DNA of 28,827 nt from an uncultured Oscillospiraceae bacterium (GTDB lineage Bacteria > Bacillota > Clostridia > Oscillospirales > Oscillospiraceae), in the NCBI GenBank assembly GCA_934512135.1, contig CAKSWT010000023.1, positions 1 to 28,827 on the forward strand. Reading direction: 5' to 3'. Shown piece by piece: positions 14,467-23,175 of this stretch (position 1 is the stretch's first letter; the number at the start of each line of letters is the position of its first letter). The notes beneath the pieces were generated by a model. That model saw only the letters and a program-made list of their open reading frames with translations. It searched no databases and was not told the origin of the DNA. The position numbers were made by a program, and so were the translations under genes.

Positions 14467-15024
14467 CTATCGGTGGATGCGGTATTGCTCCCGCCCCATC
14501 TTAAAAATGCTTTCGCCCTTGGCGTCAATGGCGGTAACCACCGGTAAATCTTCAATCACCATTCTCTTTACGGATTCGCAGCCCAGGTCCTGGAATGCGA
14601 TTTCCCTGGCCTCCTTGATGCAGCAGGCGATCAGGGCCCCGGCCCCGCCCACGGCGCAGAAATAGGCCTTTTGGTTCCGCCGAATGGCCTCCACCACCTC
14701 AGGGGACCGCTGTCCCTTGCCGATCATGGCGGTGAGCCCCAGATCCAGCAGCCTGGGGGCGTAGGGATCCATCCGGGAGGAGGTGGTGGGTCCGCAGGAC
14801 CCCACCACCATGCCCTTCTGGGCGGGGGTTGGTCCGGCGTAATAAATCACCGCCCCCTTCAGCTCGTAGGGCAGGGGCTCTCCCCGGTCCAGCAGCTGGA
14901 AAATCCGCTTGTGGGCGGCGTCCCGGGAGGTGTAGACCACCCCGCTGAGCAGCAGCCGGTCGCCGCATTTCAGCTCCGGAATGGCCGCCTCCAGCTGGGC
15001 GGTATGTAGCTTAATGGGATTCAT
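14467..15024 (-). CDS. Class I fumarate hydratase/tartrate dehydratase, beta subunit
   Basis: This 185-residue protein is the C-terminal (beta) half of the two-subunit, Fe-S-dependent hydro-lyases that interconvert fumarate and malate, or act on L-tartrate. The signature segment AVIYYAGPTPAQKGMVVGSCGPTTSSRMD (residues about 58-86) and MIGKGQRSPEVVEA (about 100-113) bind the substrate. The later YFCAVGGAGALIACCIKEAREIAFQDLG matches the family. It overlaps the DivIVA-like gene by four bases (ATGA). The alpha subunit, which carries the [4Fe-4S] cluster ligands and normally lies directly upstream, is not found anywhere in this window. Fumarase versus tartrate dehydratase cannot be settled from the beta subunit. 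Confidence 0.9.
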   Translation of the reverse strand: MNPIKLHTAQLEAAIPELKCGDRLLLSGVVYTSRDAAHKRIFQLLDRGEPLPYELKGAVIYYAGPTPAQKGMVVGSCGPTTSSRMDPYAPRLLDLGLTAMIGKGQRSPEVVEAIRRNQKAYFCAVGGAGALIACCIKEAREIAFQDLGCESVKRMVIEDLPVVTAIDAKGESIFKMGREQYRIHR

Positions 15025-15548
15025 AGGCCCTCCTCCTCTGCGGGATCCGGCAGGGTGTCCGCCAGTCCACGGAGGGTCTGACCGGACTGCTCCAGCCCCT
15101 GGAACAGGGCTTTCACCTGCTGCTCCACCTGGGCCAGCTGACGAATCACCTCCGTCAGGGCCTCCTTGGAGCCTTCACAGGCCGCCTCCGCCTCCCCGGC
15201 AGACTGCCGCAAGATCTGGTCCACCTGGGCATAGAGCCCGTGGACCTTCTGGGCCGCCCGTCGCTCCGTGGCCTCCGCCCGGCGATAGGCCAATAGCTCC
15301 TGGGTATGGGGCTCCTCCGGCGAGAGAGGGTTCGCCGGAGAAGAACCCGAATCCTCCCCAGCGGACTGGGGCAAGGGATTCTGCTGAGATGCTCGGGCCG
15401 CCAGCTCCGCCTTCAGGGCCTGAATCTCCCGATCCTTGGCCTCCAGGGCCTGGCGATGACTTTGGGCCTCCCGGGTGAGATAGGTCACCACGTCGCCCTT
15501 GTGAAAGCCTCCCACCGCCGTGCGGAAGGAATACACCGGCTCGCTCAT
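15021..15548 (-). CDS. DivIVA-like coiled-coil protein
   Basis: This 175-residue protein begins MSEPVYSFRTAVGGFHKGDVVTYL. It is a shortened version of the DivIVA N-terminal signature in which F-(x)-GF(N/H)KxDVxxYL places a membrane-inserting phenylalanine in a loop. A coiled coil follows (REAQSHRQALEAKDREIQALKAELAARA), then a proline/serine-rich linker and a second coiled coil (VRQLAQVEQQVKALFQGLEQSG). DivIVA proteins mark curved membranes at septa and poles; this small variant lacks the long middle coil. It heads the small operon with fumarase beta and DegV, an odd partnership. A good promoter lies 50-75 bases upstream. Confidence 0.75.
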   Translation of the reverse strand: MSEPVYSFRTAVGGFHKGDVVTYLTREAQSHRQALEAKDREIQALKAELAARASQQNPLPQSAGEDSGSSPANPLSPEEPHTQELLAYRRAEATERRAAQKVHGLYAQVDQILRQSAGEAEAACEGSKEALTEVIRQLAQVEQQVKALFQGLEQSGQTLRGLADTLPDPAEEEGL

Positions 15549-15593
15549 CTGGGGTCACCCCCCAGCTGTTCGTAACCAATGTTAGCTGTATCT

Positions 15594-15622
15594 AGGATAC
15601 TACATATCTGCAATAATTTCAA
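15594..15622 (-). promoter_or_regulatory. Sigma-A-type promoter of the DivIVA-like operon
   Basis: On the minus strand TTGAAA (15617-15622) and TATCCT (15594-15599) have a 17-base spacer. It lies in the A/T-rich gap between rpoD and the DivIVA-like gene and would drive that gene, fumarase beta, degV and yihY. Confidence 0.6.
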
Positions 15623-15716
15623 GTCCTTTCCCATATAATCTCCTGTTTTTCCCACAAAAGTGATCTTTCCCGTCAAAGGTCATTATGCCCTCTGCCATAA
15701 AACCCAAAAATTTCAT

Positions 15717-16868
15717 TTAGGTCAGATAATCCTTGAGCTTATTGGACCGGTTGGGGTTCCGGATTTTCCGCAGGGCCTTGGCCTCGATCTGCCGGACCCG
15801 CTCCCGGGTCACGTCAAATTCCTTCCCCACCTCCTCCAGGGTTCTGGGGCGGCCGTCCTCCAGGCCGTAGCGGAGCTTGAGGACCTTGGCCTCCCGTTCC
15901 GAGAGGGTGTCCAAAATCTCCATAATCTGCTGGCGCAGCATGGCCTGGGATACGGCGTCCTGGGGCTGAGCGCCTCCGGTGTCCTCAATAAAGTCCCCCA
16001 GATGGCTGTCGTCCTCCTCCCCCACCGGGGATTCCAGGCTCACCGGCTCCATGCACATCTGCCGGATCTCGTTGACCCGGGTGGGGCTCATCCGCATGAC
16101 CTCCGCCAGCTCCTCCACCGTGGGCTCCCGGCCCAGGTCCTGCTGGAGCCGCCGGGAGGTCTGGGTGAGCTTGTTCATGGTCTCCACCATATGGACGGGG
16201 ATCCGAATGGTCCGGGCCTGATCTGCCAGAGCCCGGGTAATGGCCTGCCGGACCCACCAGGTGGCGTAGGTGGAGAATTTAAAGCCCTTGGTGAAGTCAT
16301 ATTTCTCCACCGCCTTAATGAGCCCCAGGTTTCCCTCCTGAATCAGGTCCAGCAGCTGCATTCCCCGGCCCACATACCGCTTGGCAATGCTCACCACCAG
16401 CCGCAGATTGGCCTCGGTCATCTCCTTGGCGGCCTCCTGATCTCCTGCCGCCACCCGCTTGGCCAGCTCCATCTCCTCCTGGGTGGTGAGCAGGGGCACC
16501 TTGCCGATCTCCCGGAGATACAGCCGCACCGGGTCGTTGACCCCCGCCTCCAGGGCGGCGGCCTCTGTGGTGGCCTGGGGCTCCGGCTCCGGGGTCTCCT
16601 CCTCCAGCTCCGCCTCCAGGGCGGTGAGCTCCTCGGCGCTGGGGGCCTTCTCCTCCAGGGTGGACCCGGTGTCCGGCGCCTCCACGGTGATCCCCGCGTC
16701 GGTGAGGACGTTATAGGTTCTCTCGATCTGGTCCATATCCGCCCCCAGAGGGGCCAGTGCCGCCACCAGCTCCTCGGTGGAGAGCTTCCCGGTTTTCCTT
16801 CCCTGTTCCACCAGCCGGGCCTGCTGTTCCGCTAGGGCCTGATCGGTGAGCTTGTTCTGACTGGTCAT
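15717..16868 (-). CDS. rpoD: Housekeeping RNA polymerase sigma factor RpoD (SigA)
   Basis: This 383-residue protein is the primary sigma factor. Region 1.1-like sequence (ARLVEQGRKTGKLSTEELVAAL...MDQIERTYNVLTDAGI) is at the N-terminus, then an acidic linker. Region 1.2 is DPVRLYLREIGKVPLLTTQEE. Region 2 has NLRLVVSIAKRYVGRGMQLLDLIQEGNLGLIKAVEKYD and the melting/-10 recognition helix KFSTYATWWVRQAITRALADQ. Region 4.2 ends TLEEVGKEFDVTRERVRQIEAKALRKIRNP. ATG 16868 has GGAGGTTGATCCT upstream and lies four bases after the dnaG stop. The dgt-dnaG-rpoD order is the classical macromolecular synthesis operon of Firmicutes. The good TTGACA/TATAAT promoters in this window are what it would recognise. 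Confidence 0.98.
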   Translation of the reverse strand: MTSQNKLTDQALAEQQARLVEQGRKTGKLSTEELVAALAPLGADMDQIERTYNVLTDAGITVEAPDTGSTLEEKAPSAEELTALEAELEEETPEPEPQATTEAAALEAGVNDPVRLYLREIGKVPLLTTQEEMELAKRVAAGDQEAAKEMTEANLRLVVSIAKRYVGRGMQLLDLIQEGNLGLIKAVEKYDFTKGFKFSTYATWWVRQAITRALADQARTIRIPVHMVETMNKLTQTSRRLQQDLGREPTVEELAEVMRMSPTRVNEIRQMCMEPVSLESPVGEEDDSHLGDFIEDTGGAQPQDAVSQAMLRQQIMEILDTLSEREAKVLKLRYGLEDGRPRTLEEVGKEFDVTRERVRQIEAKALRKIRNPNRSNKLKDYLT

Positions 16869-16872
16869 AGGA

Positions 16873-18642
16873 TCAACCTCCATACGCATTTTTGTCACGG
16901 CGGCGATTCAGTGCCGCCATGAGGTCCTTGCTGCCCCGTTTGGCCGCCTGGTCCCGGATCACCGATATGTAATCCTCCACGGCCCGTTCGTTTACCACGC
17001 TGTCCATTTTCCGCAGAATCCCGGTAATATGGCTCAGCTCCTCCGAGGAAAAGCTCCCCTCCATGGCGGGAACGGAGATGGTTTTCCCCTCCCGCCACCG
17101 GTCCTCCATCCAGGCGAACACCCGTCCCAGGAGAGGGGCGGAGAAGTCCTCCGGGGACAGCCCCCGGGTCAAATCCATCAGGCTGTTCTCCTGAAGAATC
17201 TGCCCCAGCAGCCCCTCCTCCGCCACCGCGGACCGGACGTCCTCATAGTGAAGCCCGGCGGCGGTGGGCTGTACCGCCTGGGCGGGCCGGAGATTTTCCC
17301 GTTCCTGGCGTTTTTCCTGGCGGCGAAGCCGCTGACGCCTGGCCCGGTCCACCTCCAGCTTCAGGGCCTCCGTGGGGACCCCGGCCATTTCCGCCGCCCG
17401 GACGGTGTATACCTCCCGCTCCACCGGCGAGGACAGCCCCCCCAAAAAGGCGGCGGCCTCCTGGAGGAATCCCACCTTTCCCTCGTCCTCCTTCACGTCG
17501 TACCTTCTTCCGATAGATTCCAGCTGATAGGTGGCCTGGTCCTGGGAGGTGTTCAGCAGCCGCTGAAAGGCGTCGGCCCCGTATTTCCCCAAAAACTCGT
17601 CTGGGTCCTTGGCTCCCTGCATCCGCAGCACCCGGACGGACACCCCGGTTTTCTCCAGAATTCCAATGGCCCGTTTGGCGGCGTTCTGCCCTGCCTGGTC
17701 CCCGTCGTAGCACAGCACCATATTCTTTTTGTACTTGGCCAGCATCCCCGCCTGCTCCTGGGTCAGGGCGGTGCCCAGGGAGGCCACGGCGCAGTCAAAG
17801 CCGTATTGATGCATGGAGATGGTGTCCATATACCCTTCGGTAAGCACCAGTATGTCCAGCTTGGTTTTTTTCGCCAGATTCAGGGCAAACAGGTTTTTCC
17901 GCTTGTTAAAGAGCAGCCCCTCCGGGGAGTTTAAATACTTGGGCTCGGACTGGTCCATCACCCGGCCTCCAAAGCCGATGACGTTCCCCCGGACGTCGAT
18001 AATGGGAAACATCACCCGGTTTCGGAACCAGTCGTAGCAGCTCTCCCGCTGGCCCCCGGGCCCGTCGGGATTTTTGCTTTTCCTGACCCGAATCAGTCCG
18101 GCGTCCTGGAGCTCCTTTCTGGTGTATCCCTTCTCCTCCATGGCCCTGAGGAGCCCGTCCCAGCGATTGGGGGCGAAGCCCAGGCCAAAGCGGACAATGG
18201 TCTCCGGGGTCAGCCCCCGGCCTCTGAGGTATCCCAGGGCCTCCCGGCCCTCGGGGCCCTTGAGCATCCCGTGATAGTACCGGGCCGCATCCCGGCACAG
18301 TTCCCAGAGCCGCTCCTTGTAGCGGTAGGTAGAGGGCTCCTGGCTCTGGTCCTGGGGGACCTCCATTCCCGCCCGCTTGGCCAGAAACCGCACCGCGTCG
18401 GGGAAATCCAGTCCCTCCTCCTCCATAATGAAGTTCACCACGCCGCCGCCCTTGTGGCAGCCGAAGCAGTAGTAGATGCCCTTCTCCGGGGCCACGGAAA
18501 AGGAGGGAGTTTTTTCGTTGTGGAAGGGGCAAAGGCCAAAGAGATTGCTCCCCCTTCGGGTGAGGGACACATAGCTGCCCACCACATCTTCAATGGGGTT
18601 TTTCTCCTCCAATTCCTCCAAAAACGCCTCAGAAAACGCCAA
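16873..18642 (-). CDS. dnaG: DNA primase DnaG
   Basis: This 589-residue enzyme makes RNA primers at the replication fork. The zinc ribbon is C38-P-F-H41 with C59-F-G-C62. The TOPRIM core has the acidic triad region, VLTEGYMDTISMHQYG followed by VLCYDGDQAGQNAAKRA. The RNAP-like basic domain FGGRVMDQSEPKYLNSPE lies before it. The C-terminal helical part ends near LMAALNRRRDKNAYGG and would bind helicase. I choose TTG 18642, since AGGAGG lies seven bases upstream and the protein then begins MAFSEAFLEELEEKNPI as in relatives; an ATG six codons earlier has no ribosome site. It lies between dgt and rpoD. Confidence 0.97.
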   Translation of the reverse strand: MAFSEAFLEELEEKNPIEDVVGSYVSLTRRGSNLFGLCPFHNEKTPSFSVAPEKGIYYCFGCHKGGGVVNFIMEEEGLDFPDAVRFLAKRAGMEVPQDQSQEPSTYRYKERLWELCRDAARYYHGMLKGPEGREALGYLRGRGLTPETIVRFGLGFAPNRWDGLLRAMEEKGYTRKELQDAGLIRVRKSKNPDGPGGQRESCYDWFRNRVMFPIIDVRGNVIGFGGRVMDQSEPKYLNSPEGLLFNKRKNLFALNLAKKTKLDILVLTEGYMDTISMHQYGFDCAVASLGTALTQEQAGMLAKYKKNMVLCYDGDQAGQNAAKRAIGILEKTGVSVRVLRMQGAKDPDEFLGKYGADAFQRLLNTSQDQATYQLESIGRRYDVKEDEGKVGFLQEAAAFLGGLSSPVEREVYTVRAAEMAGVPTEALKLEVDRARRQRLRRQEKRQERENLRPAQAVQPTAAGLHYEDVRSAVAEEGLLGQILQENSLMDLTRGLSPEDFSAPLLGRVFAWMEDRWREGKTISVPAMEGSFSSEELSHITGILRKMDSVVNERAVEDYISVIRDQAAKRGSKDLMAALNRRRDKNAYGG

Positions 18643-18688
18643 AGTCCTGCCTCCTCTCATGGTTCCCCAAATATTTTCTTCCTATTCC

Positions 18689-19693
18689 CTATCGGACCTG
18701 CCAGGCGGAGGGAATAAAGATCTGGCTGAATTTATACACCGCATAGCTGTCGGTCATCCCCGCCACATAGTCGATCACCGTCCGCTGGATGCCGTCGAAG
18801 TCCAGCTGAGGGGTGAAGTCCGGGGGAATCTCCTCCGGGTGGCTGACGTAGTGGTCATAGAGGATTCCAATAATATCCGTGGCCTTGTGTTCCTCTCCCT
18901 TGGCAATGGGATTCCGGTATACCCGGTCAAACATAAAGTTCCGCAGATCCTCCATGGCCTGGGCAATCTCCGGGCTCCGGGCGATTTCCCCCTTTCCCAG
19001 GGAGCAGGCGATCACGTCCTGCACCAGGGTGTTGATCCGCTCCGAGTGGGTCAGCCCCAGCACCTCGGTGATGTCCCTGGGGATCTGAGAATTCTCCAAA
19101 ATCCCCGCCCGCCGGGCGTCGTCGATGTCGTGGTTGATGTAGGCGATCCGGTCGGACAGCCGCACCACCTGTCCCTCCAGGGTCTCCGGGATATACTCCC
19201 CGGTGTGGCCCACAATGCCCATTCTGGTCTCGTAGCACAGGTTCAGCCCGTCGCCGTTTTTCTCCAGAATATCCACCACCCGCAGGGACTGCTCATTGTG
19301 GCGGAAGGGCTTCCCGGTGATTTCCGACAGGGCCCGCTCTCCGGCGTGACCGAAGGGGGTGTGGCCCAGATCGTGGCCCAGACCGATGGCCTCGGTGAGG
19401 TCCTCGTTAAGCCCCAGGGCCCGGGCAATGGTCCGGGAGATCCGGGTGACCTCCAGGGTGTGGGTGAGCCGGGTCCGATAGTGGTCCCCCTCCGGCCTGA
19501 GGAACACCTGGGTCTTGTGCTTCAGCCGCCGAAAGGACTTGGAGTACACAATCCGGTCCACATCCCGCTGAAAGGCGGTGCGGACCTGATTTTCCTCCTC
19601 CGGGCGCATTCTGCCCCGGGTCTCGGCGGCAAAGGCCGCCCAGGGCTTCAGCCGGAGCTTCTCCTCCTGTTCCAGTGTCTCGCGGATGTTCAC
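18689..19693 (-). CDS. dgt: Deoxyguanosinetriphosphate triphosphohydrolase-like protein
   Basis: This 334-residue HD-domain enzyme hydrolyses dNTPs to nucleoside and triphosphate. The metal ligands are H in YRTRLTHTLEV, HD in IGLGHDLGHTPFGHAGE, and D in RLSDRIAYINHDIDDA. The NEQSLRVV region follows in typical order. The start is GTG 19693, with GGAAAGGAG ten bases upstream; the frame is open further back through repeat copy 7a, which is not coding. Length and motif order fit the short (about 330 residues) dGTPase-like clade of Firmicutes, which lies upstream of dnaG in Clostridia. True substrate range cannot be told. Confidence 0.95.
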   Translation of the reverse strand: MNIRETLEQEEKLRLKPWAAFAAETRGRMRPEEENQVRTAFQRDVDRIVYSKSFRRLKHKTQVFLRPEGDHYRTRLTHTLEVTRISRTIARALGLNEDLTEAIGLGHDLGHTPFGHAGERALSEITGKPFRHNEQSLRVVDILEKNGDGLNLCYETRMGIVGHTGEYIPETLEGQVVRLSDRIAYINHDIDDARRAGILENSQIPRDITEVLGLTHSERINTLVQDVIACSLGKGEIARSPEIAQAMEDLRNFMFDRVYRNPIAKGEEHKATDIIGILYDHYVSHPEEIPPDFTPQLDFDGIQRTVIDYVAGMTDSYAVYKFSQIFIPSAWQVR

Positions 19694-19734
19694 CGTACCA
19701 GCTCCTTTCCCCCCAAGGGGTGTTTTTCTGCCTT

Positions 19735-20607
19735 TTCCCGCTGCCCAGCGGGACGCCTCCGACGGCATATTTCCCGCTGCCCAGCGGAGGACGCCCTCCG
19801 GGGGCCATACTTCCCGCTGCCCAGCGGGGACGTGTCTCCGACGGCATATTTCCCTCAGCGTGAGGGAGGACGCCCTCCGGGGGCCCACCTTTCTGACTGA
19901 CCAGATAAGGTGGGGCAAAGAGTCACCAAAGGGAGGGCCCTTTGGAATCCCCACAAATCTGGGGTGCCTGCTTCTGTGGTTTTCCACACCAGGCAAGCCT
20001 CTACCCGAGACCGTAAAAAACCCTCCTGGTTTTTTCGGTCCGCTGTTTGTGCTGAGGTTTTCTTGTCCGATCTCTAGGGGCCTCCTACCGTCGGACATTG
20101 GAGGTACAGCCTACAGCGTTCGCCGCTGGGAGCAGAGCGAACCAGGGGGCCCGGGCCCTCCGGGGGCCATACTTTCTGCTCGCACAGAAAGTATGGAGAA
20201 AGATGCGCCAAAGGGAGGGCCCTTTGGAATCCCCCCAAATCTGGAGTGCACCGTTCTGTGGTTTTCTACATCAGGCAGTGCACTCCCGTGGCCGTCAAAA
20301 AACCTCCTGTTTTTTGCGGCCCGCTGTTTGTGCTGAGGTTTCCCGGCCCGATCTCTAGGAGACTTCTACCGTCGGACAATGGAGGTACAGCCTACGGCGT
20401 TCGCCGCTGGGAGCAGAGCGAACCAGACGGCGGCGGGAAAGCACCGCCAAGGGAGCGCACCACAGAAGGAAGCAGCCGTCCTTTGTGGGTTTACAAAGGG
20501 CCGTGCCCTTTGTTGGCTCTTTCCCCCATTTCTGTCCACACAGAAATGGGGCCGCCGGAGGCCGTCCTCCCTCACGCTGGGGGAAAACCTCCCGGGGAGG
20601 CGTCCCC
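19735..20607 (-). repeat. Core repeat copies 7a and 7b in tandem (reverse) with module arrays
   Basis: Copy 7a (19884-20145) begins with a type-b hairpin carrying one mismatch (CAGATAAGG for CAGAAAGG), has a type-I centre, and stops after GAACCAG: the type-a end is lost. A GGGGCCCGGGCCCTCCGGGGG junction leads directly to copy 7b (20167-20551, 385 nt), with type-c, type-II and type-a hairpins intact. Left modules include three CCCGCTGCCCAGCGGG hairpins and CCCTCAGCGTGAGGG; right modules include two CCCTCACGCTG.GGG hairpins. Both copies are in the same orientation. The array runs into the stop codon of yigZ. Confidence 0.9.
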
Positions 20608-21234
20608 TCACGCTGAGGGCGCCCCGCCCCGCATTACGTTCCCCATGTCCTCCCACCGGAGACACCCGGCGCTGAGCTCTCCCAGCCGTGCAAGATATCC
20701 CTGGGTCTCCGTCACCGGCAGCAGGGCCGTCAGGGTGATCTCCGCCCCGAAGTCCTGGTCCTCCAGGCATCCCCCCGCCAGCTCCGTCTCCCTTCGGACC
20801 TGTTCAAAGAGCCGGTAGGGGCAGGCGATTTTCAGTCTGTCCCAGGGCCGCTCCACCAGAATTCCCGCCTGATTCAGGGCCTCCTTGGCCCCTCGGGTGT
20901 AGGCCCGGGCCAGTCCCCCGGTGCCAAGGAGGATGCCTCCGAAGTACCGGGTCACCACGCACACCAGGTCCGTGACCCCCTCCCGCTGAAATACCTCCAG
21001 CATAGGCTGACCGGCGGTGCCCTGGGGCTCCCCGTCGTCAGAGTACCGCAAGGTGCCGTCCCGAAGCAGGAAGCACCAGCAGCTGTGCCGGGCGTCGTGG
21101 TAGTGCTTTTTCACCTGATCGATTTTCTCCCGGGCCTCCTCCTGGGAGCGCACCGGCCAAAGCTCCCCGATAAACCGGGACTTTTTCTCCACAAACTCCC
21201 CGGTGCCGTAGCCTGCGGGAATTCGGTATTCCAT
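20608..21234 (-). CDS. yigZ: YigZ/IMPACT-family protein
   Basis: This 208-residue protein is a YigZ (UPF0029/IMPACT) family member. The N-terminal domain carries GTGEFVEKKSRFIGELWPV, HDARHSCWCFLLRDGT and the hallmark SDDGEPQGTAGQPMLEV. VVTRYFGGILLGTGGLARAY follows. The C-terminal ferredoxin-like domain comes after residue 130. Function is uncertain; relatives are linked to ribosome or translation control. ATG 21234 has GGGAGGTGAGACC upstream and lies four bases from the hflX stop. The last codons and the TGA stop lie inside a repeat module (CCCCTCACGCTGAGGG), so the end RGGAPSA was probably shaped by repeat insertion. Confidence 0.92.
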   Translation of the reverse strand: MEYRIPAGYGTGEFVEKKSRFIGELWPVRSQEEAREKIDQVKKHYHDARHSCWCFLLRDGTLRYSDDGEPQGTAGQPMLEVFQREGVTDLVCVVTRYFGGILLGTGGLARAYTRGAKEALNQAGILVERPWDRLKIACPYRLFEQVRRETELAGGCLEDQDFGAEITLTALLPVTETQGYLARLGELSAGCLRWEDMGNVMRGGAPSA

Positions 21235-21238
21235 GGTC

Positions 21239-22516
21239 TCACCTCCCAAGGGGATGCTCCATCACGCGGACAAAATACTGCCGGTACCGTCCCGCCAGCT
21301 CCCGGTTCAGGGCGGCGTCCACCTGAATGCCCTCCTCCCGGTACTCCACCTCCAGCACCCGGGCCTCCCGGTGGAGCCGGTCCAGCTCACCGGCCTGGGA
21401 ATAGGGCAAAAGGATGCTGGCCCGCACCACGCCCTTGTCCAGCTTTTTCTCCATCAGCTGCTTCAGATCCTCCAGCCCCTGGCCCTGGGCGGCGGAAATG
21501 GCCACCCGGTTTTCCCCGGTGGGGATGGCGCTTTTGTCCACCAGATCGGCCTTGTTGTAGACCTCCACCATAGGCACTCCCTGCCGGGCCAGCTGCCGGG
21601 CCAGCTGCTCCACCACCGCCATATGCTCCTCCCGCTGAGGGTCGGCGGCGTCAATGACGTGAACCAGCAGGTCGGCGTATTGCAGCTCCTCCAGGGTGGC
21701 CTGAAAGGCCTCCACCAGATGATGGGGGAGCTTGGCGATAAAGCCCACGGTGTCCGACAGCAGCACCTCCAGAGTATCGGAGAGGGTCAGCCGCCGGGTG
21801 GTGGTGTCCAGGGTGTCAAAGAGCCGGTTGTTGGCAGGAATCCCCGCCCCGGTGAGGGCGTTGAGAAGGGTGGACTTTCCCGCGTTGGTATAGCCGATCA
21901 GCGCCGCCACCGGCACGTCGTTTTTCTGCCGCCGCTGGCGCTGAACTCCCCGAACCCGCCGGACCTCCTCCAGCTCCTTCCGCAGCCTGGAGATTCTGGT
22001 TCGAATGTGCCGCCGGTCCGATTCCAGCCGGGTTTCTCCGGGGCCCCGGGTGCCGATGCCGCCTCCCTGGCGGCTCAGAGAGGCGCCCATTCCCGAGAGC
22101 CGGGGCAGCAGGTATTGATACTGGGCCAGCTCCACCTGTAGCCGCCCCTCCCGAGTTTTGGCCCGCTGGGCGAAGATGTCCAAAATCAGCGCCGACCGGT
22201 CAATCACCGTGACCCCGGTGATCTTCTCCAGATTTTTAATCTGCGAGGGGGACAGCTCGTTGTCGAAGATGACCATGGTCGCCCCGGTCTCCTCCACTGC
22301 GGCCCGGAGCTCCTCCGCCTTCCCCTCTCCCAGAAAGGAGTGAGGATCCGGGGCCGGCCGGGTCTGGAGCAGCCGTCCTACCGCCACACCTCCCGCCGTC
22401 TCCAGCAGGGCCTCCAGCTCCTGTAGGCTCTCCTGGGTGGCCGTCTCCTCCCGGGAGAATACCGCCGCATCCAGCCCTGCCAGAATGGTTTTTTCCGCAA
22501 TGTGTTTTTCTTCCAC
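21239..22516 (-). CDS. hflX: GTPase HflX
   Basis: This 425-residue GTPase splits stalled or hibernating 70S ribosomes. The N-terminal nucleotide-binding-like domain includes RPAPDPHSFLGEGKAEEL and FDNELSPSQIKNLEK. A glycine-rich linker segment, LSRQGGGIGTRGPGETRLE, is the HflX signature. G-domain motifs are G1 GYTNAGKST, G3 DTVGF, and G4 NKAD. The start is GTG 22516, with AAAGGAG upstream. It is followed by yigZ with 4 bases between, suggesting a two-gene operon with both products tied to ribosomes. A core repeat with R2 lies upstream, so its promoter may lie in or beyond the repeat; I see no clear one. Confidence 0.97.
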   Translation of the reverse strand: MEEKHIAEKTILAGLDAAVFSREETATQESLQELEALLETAGGVAVGRLLQTRPAPDPHSFLGEGKAEELRAAVEETGATMVIFDNELSPSQIKNLEKITGVTVIDRSALILDIFAQRAKTREGRLQVELAQYQYLLPRLSGMGASLSRQGGGIGTRGPGETRLESDRRHIRTRISRLRKELEEVRRVRGVQRQRRQKNDVPVAALIGYTNAGKSTLLNALTGAGIPANNRLFDTLDTTTRRLTLSDTLEVLLSDTVGFIAKLPHHLVEAFQATLEELQYADLLVHVIDAADPQREEHMAVVEQLARQLARQGVPMVEVYNKADLVDKSAIPTGENRVAISAAQGQGLEDLKQLMEKKLDKGVVRASILLPYSQAGELDRLHREARVLEVEYREEGIQVDAALNRELAGRYRQYFVRVMEHPLGR

Positions 22517-22555
22517 CTATGTCATCTCCTTTGCTTCCCAGGGGCTGCCCCGGGG

Positions 22556-23147
22556 CATATTTTCCCGCTGCCCAGCGGAATGGGGCCTCCGGCGGCCATA
22601 CTTTCTGCTCGCACAGAAAGTATGGAGAAAGATGCGCCAAAGGGAGAACCCTTTGGAATCCCCACAAATCTGGGGTGCCTGCTTCTGTGGTTTTCCACGT
22701 CAAGCAACTGCCCGTCCGTGGCCGTCAAAAAACCTCCTGTTTTTTGCGGCCCGCTGTTTGTGCGGCGGTTTTCTTGTCCGATCTCTAGGAGACTTCCAAG
22801 GTCGGACATTGGAGGTACGCACTACAGCGTTCGCCGCTGGGAGCAGAGCGAACCAGACGGCGGCGGGCAGGCACTCCCAAAGGAGCGCACCACAGAACGA
22901 GGCAGCTGTCCTTTGTGGGTTTACAAAGGGCCGTGCCCTTTGTTGGCTCTTTCCCCCATTTCTGTCCACACAGAAATGGGGCCGTCGGAGACACGTCGTC
23001 GCAAAGTCCGCTTTGCCTCGGGCTTCCTTCGGTCGCCCTCGGCCCGCTTCCTTACTCCTCCTTTCCCCAGCAAACCCGCTTCGCTGGGCTTTGCCGGGGC
23101 CCCGTTTCCGCTACGCAGCGGAAAACGTCCTCCGCTACGCAGCGGAA
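22556..23147 (-). repeat. Core repeat copy 8 (reverse) with R2 and modules
   Basis: Core 22596-22981 (386 nt) with a type-c start, type-II centre and type-a end. A CCGTCGGAGACACGTC junction leads into R2 at 22998-23104. R2 is almost identical to the copy at 92-198, yet here it follows the type-a end, while at copy 1 it follows the type-c end. Two CCGCTACGCAGCGG modules close the array, and CCGCTGCCCAGCGG precedes it. Confidence 0.9.
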
Positions 23148-23175
23148 CCCCCCTACCCTTTTGCTCTTTTTTCCA

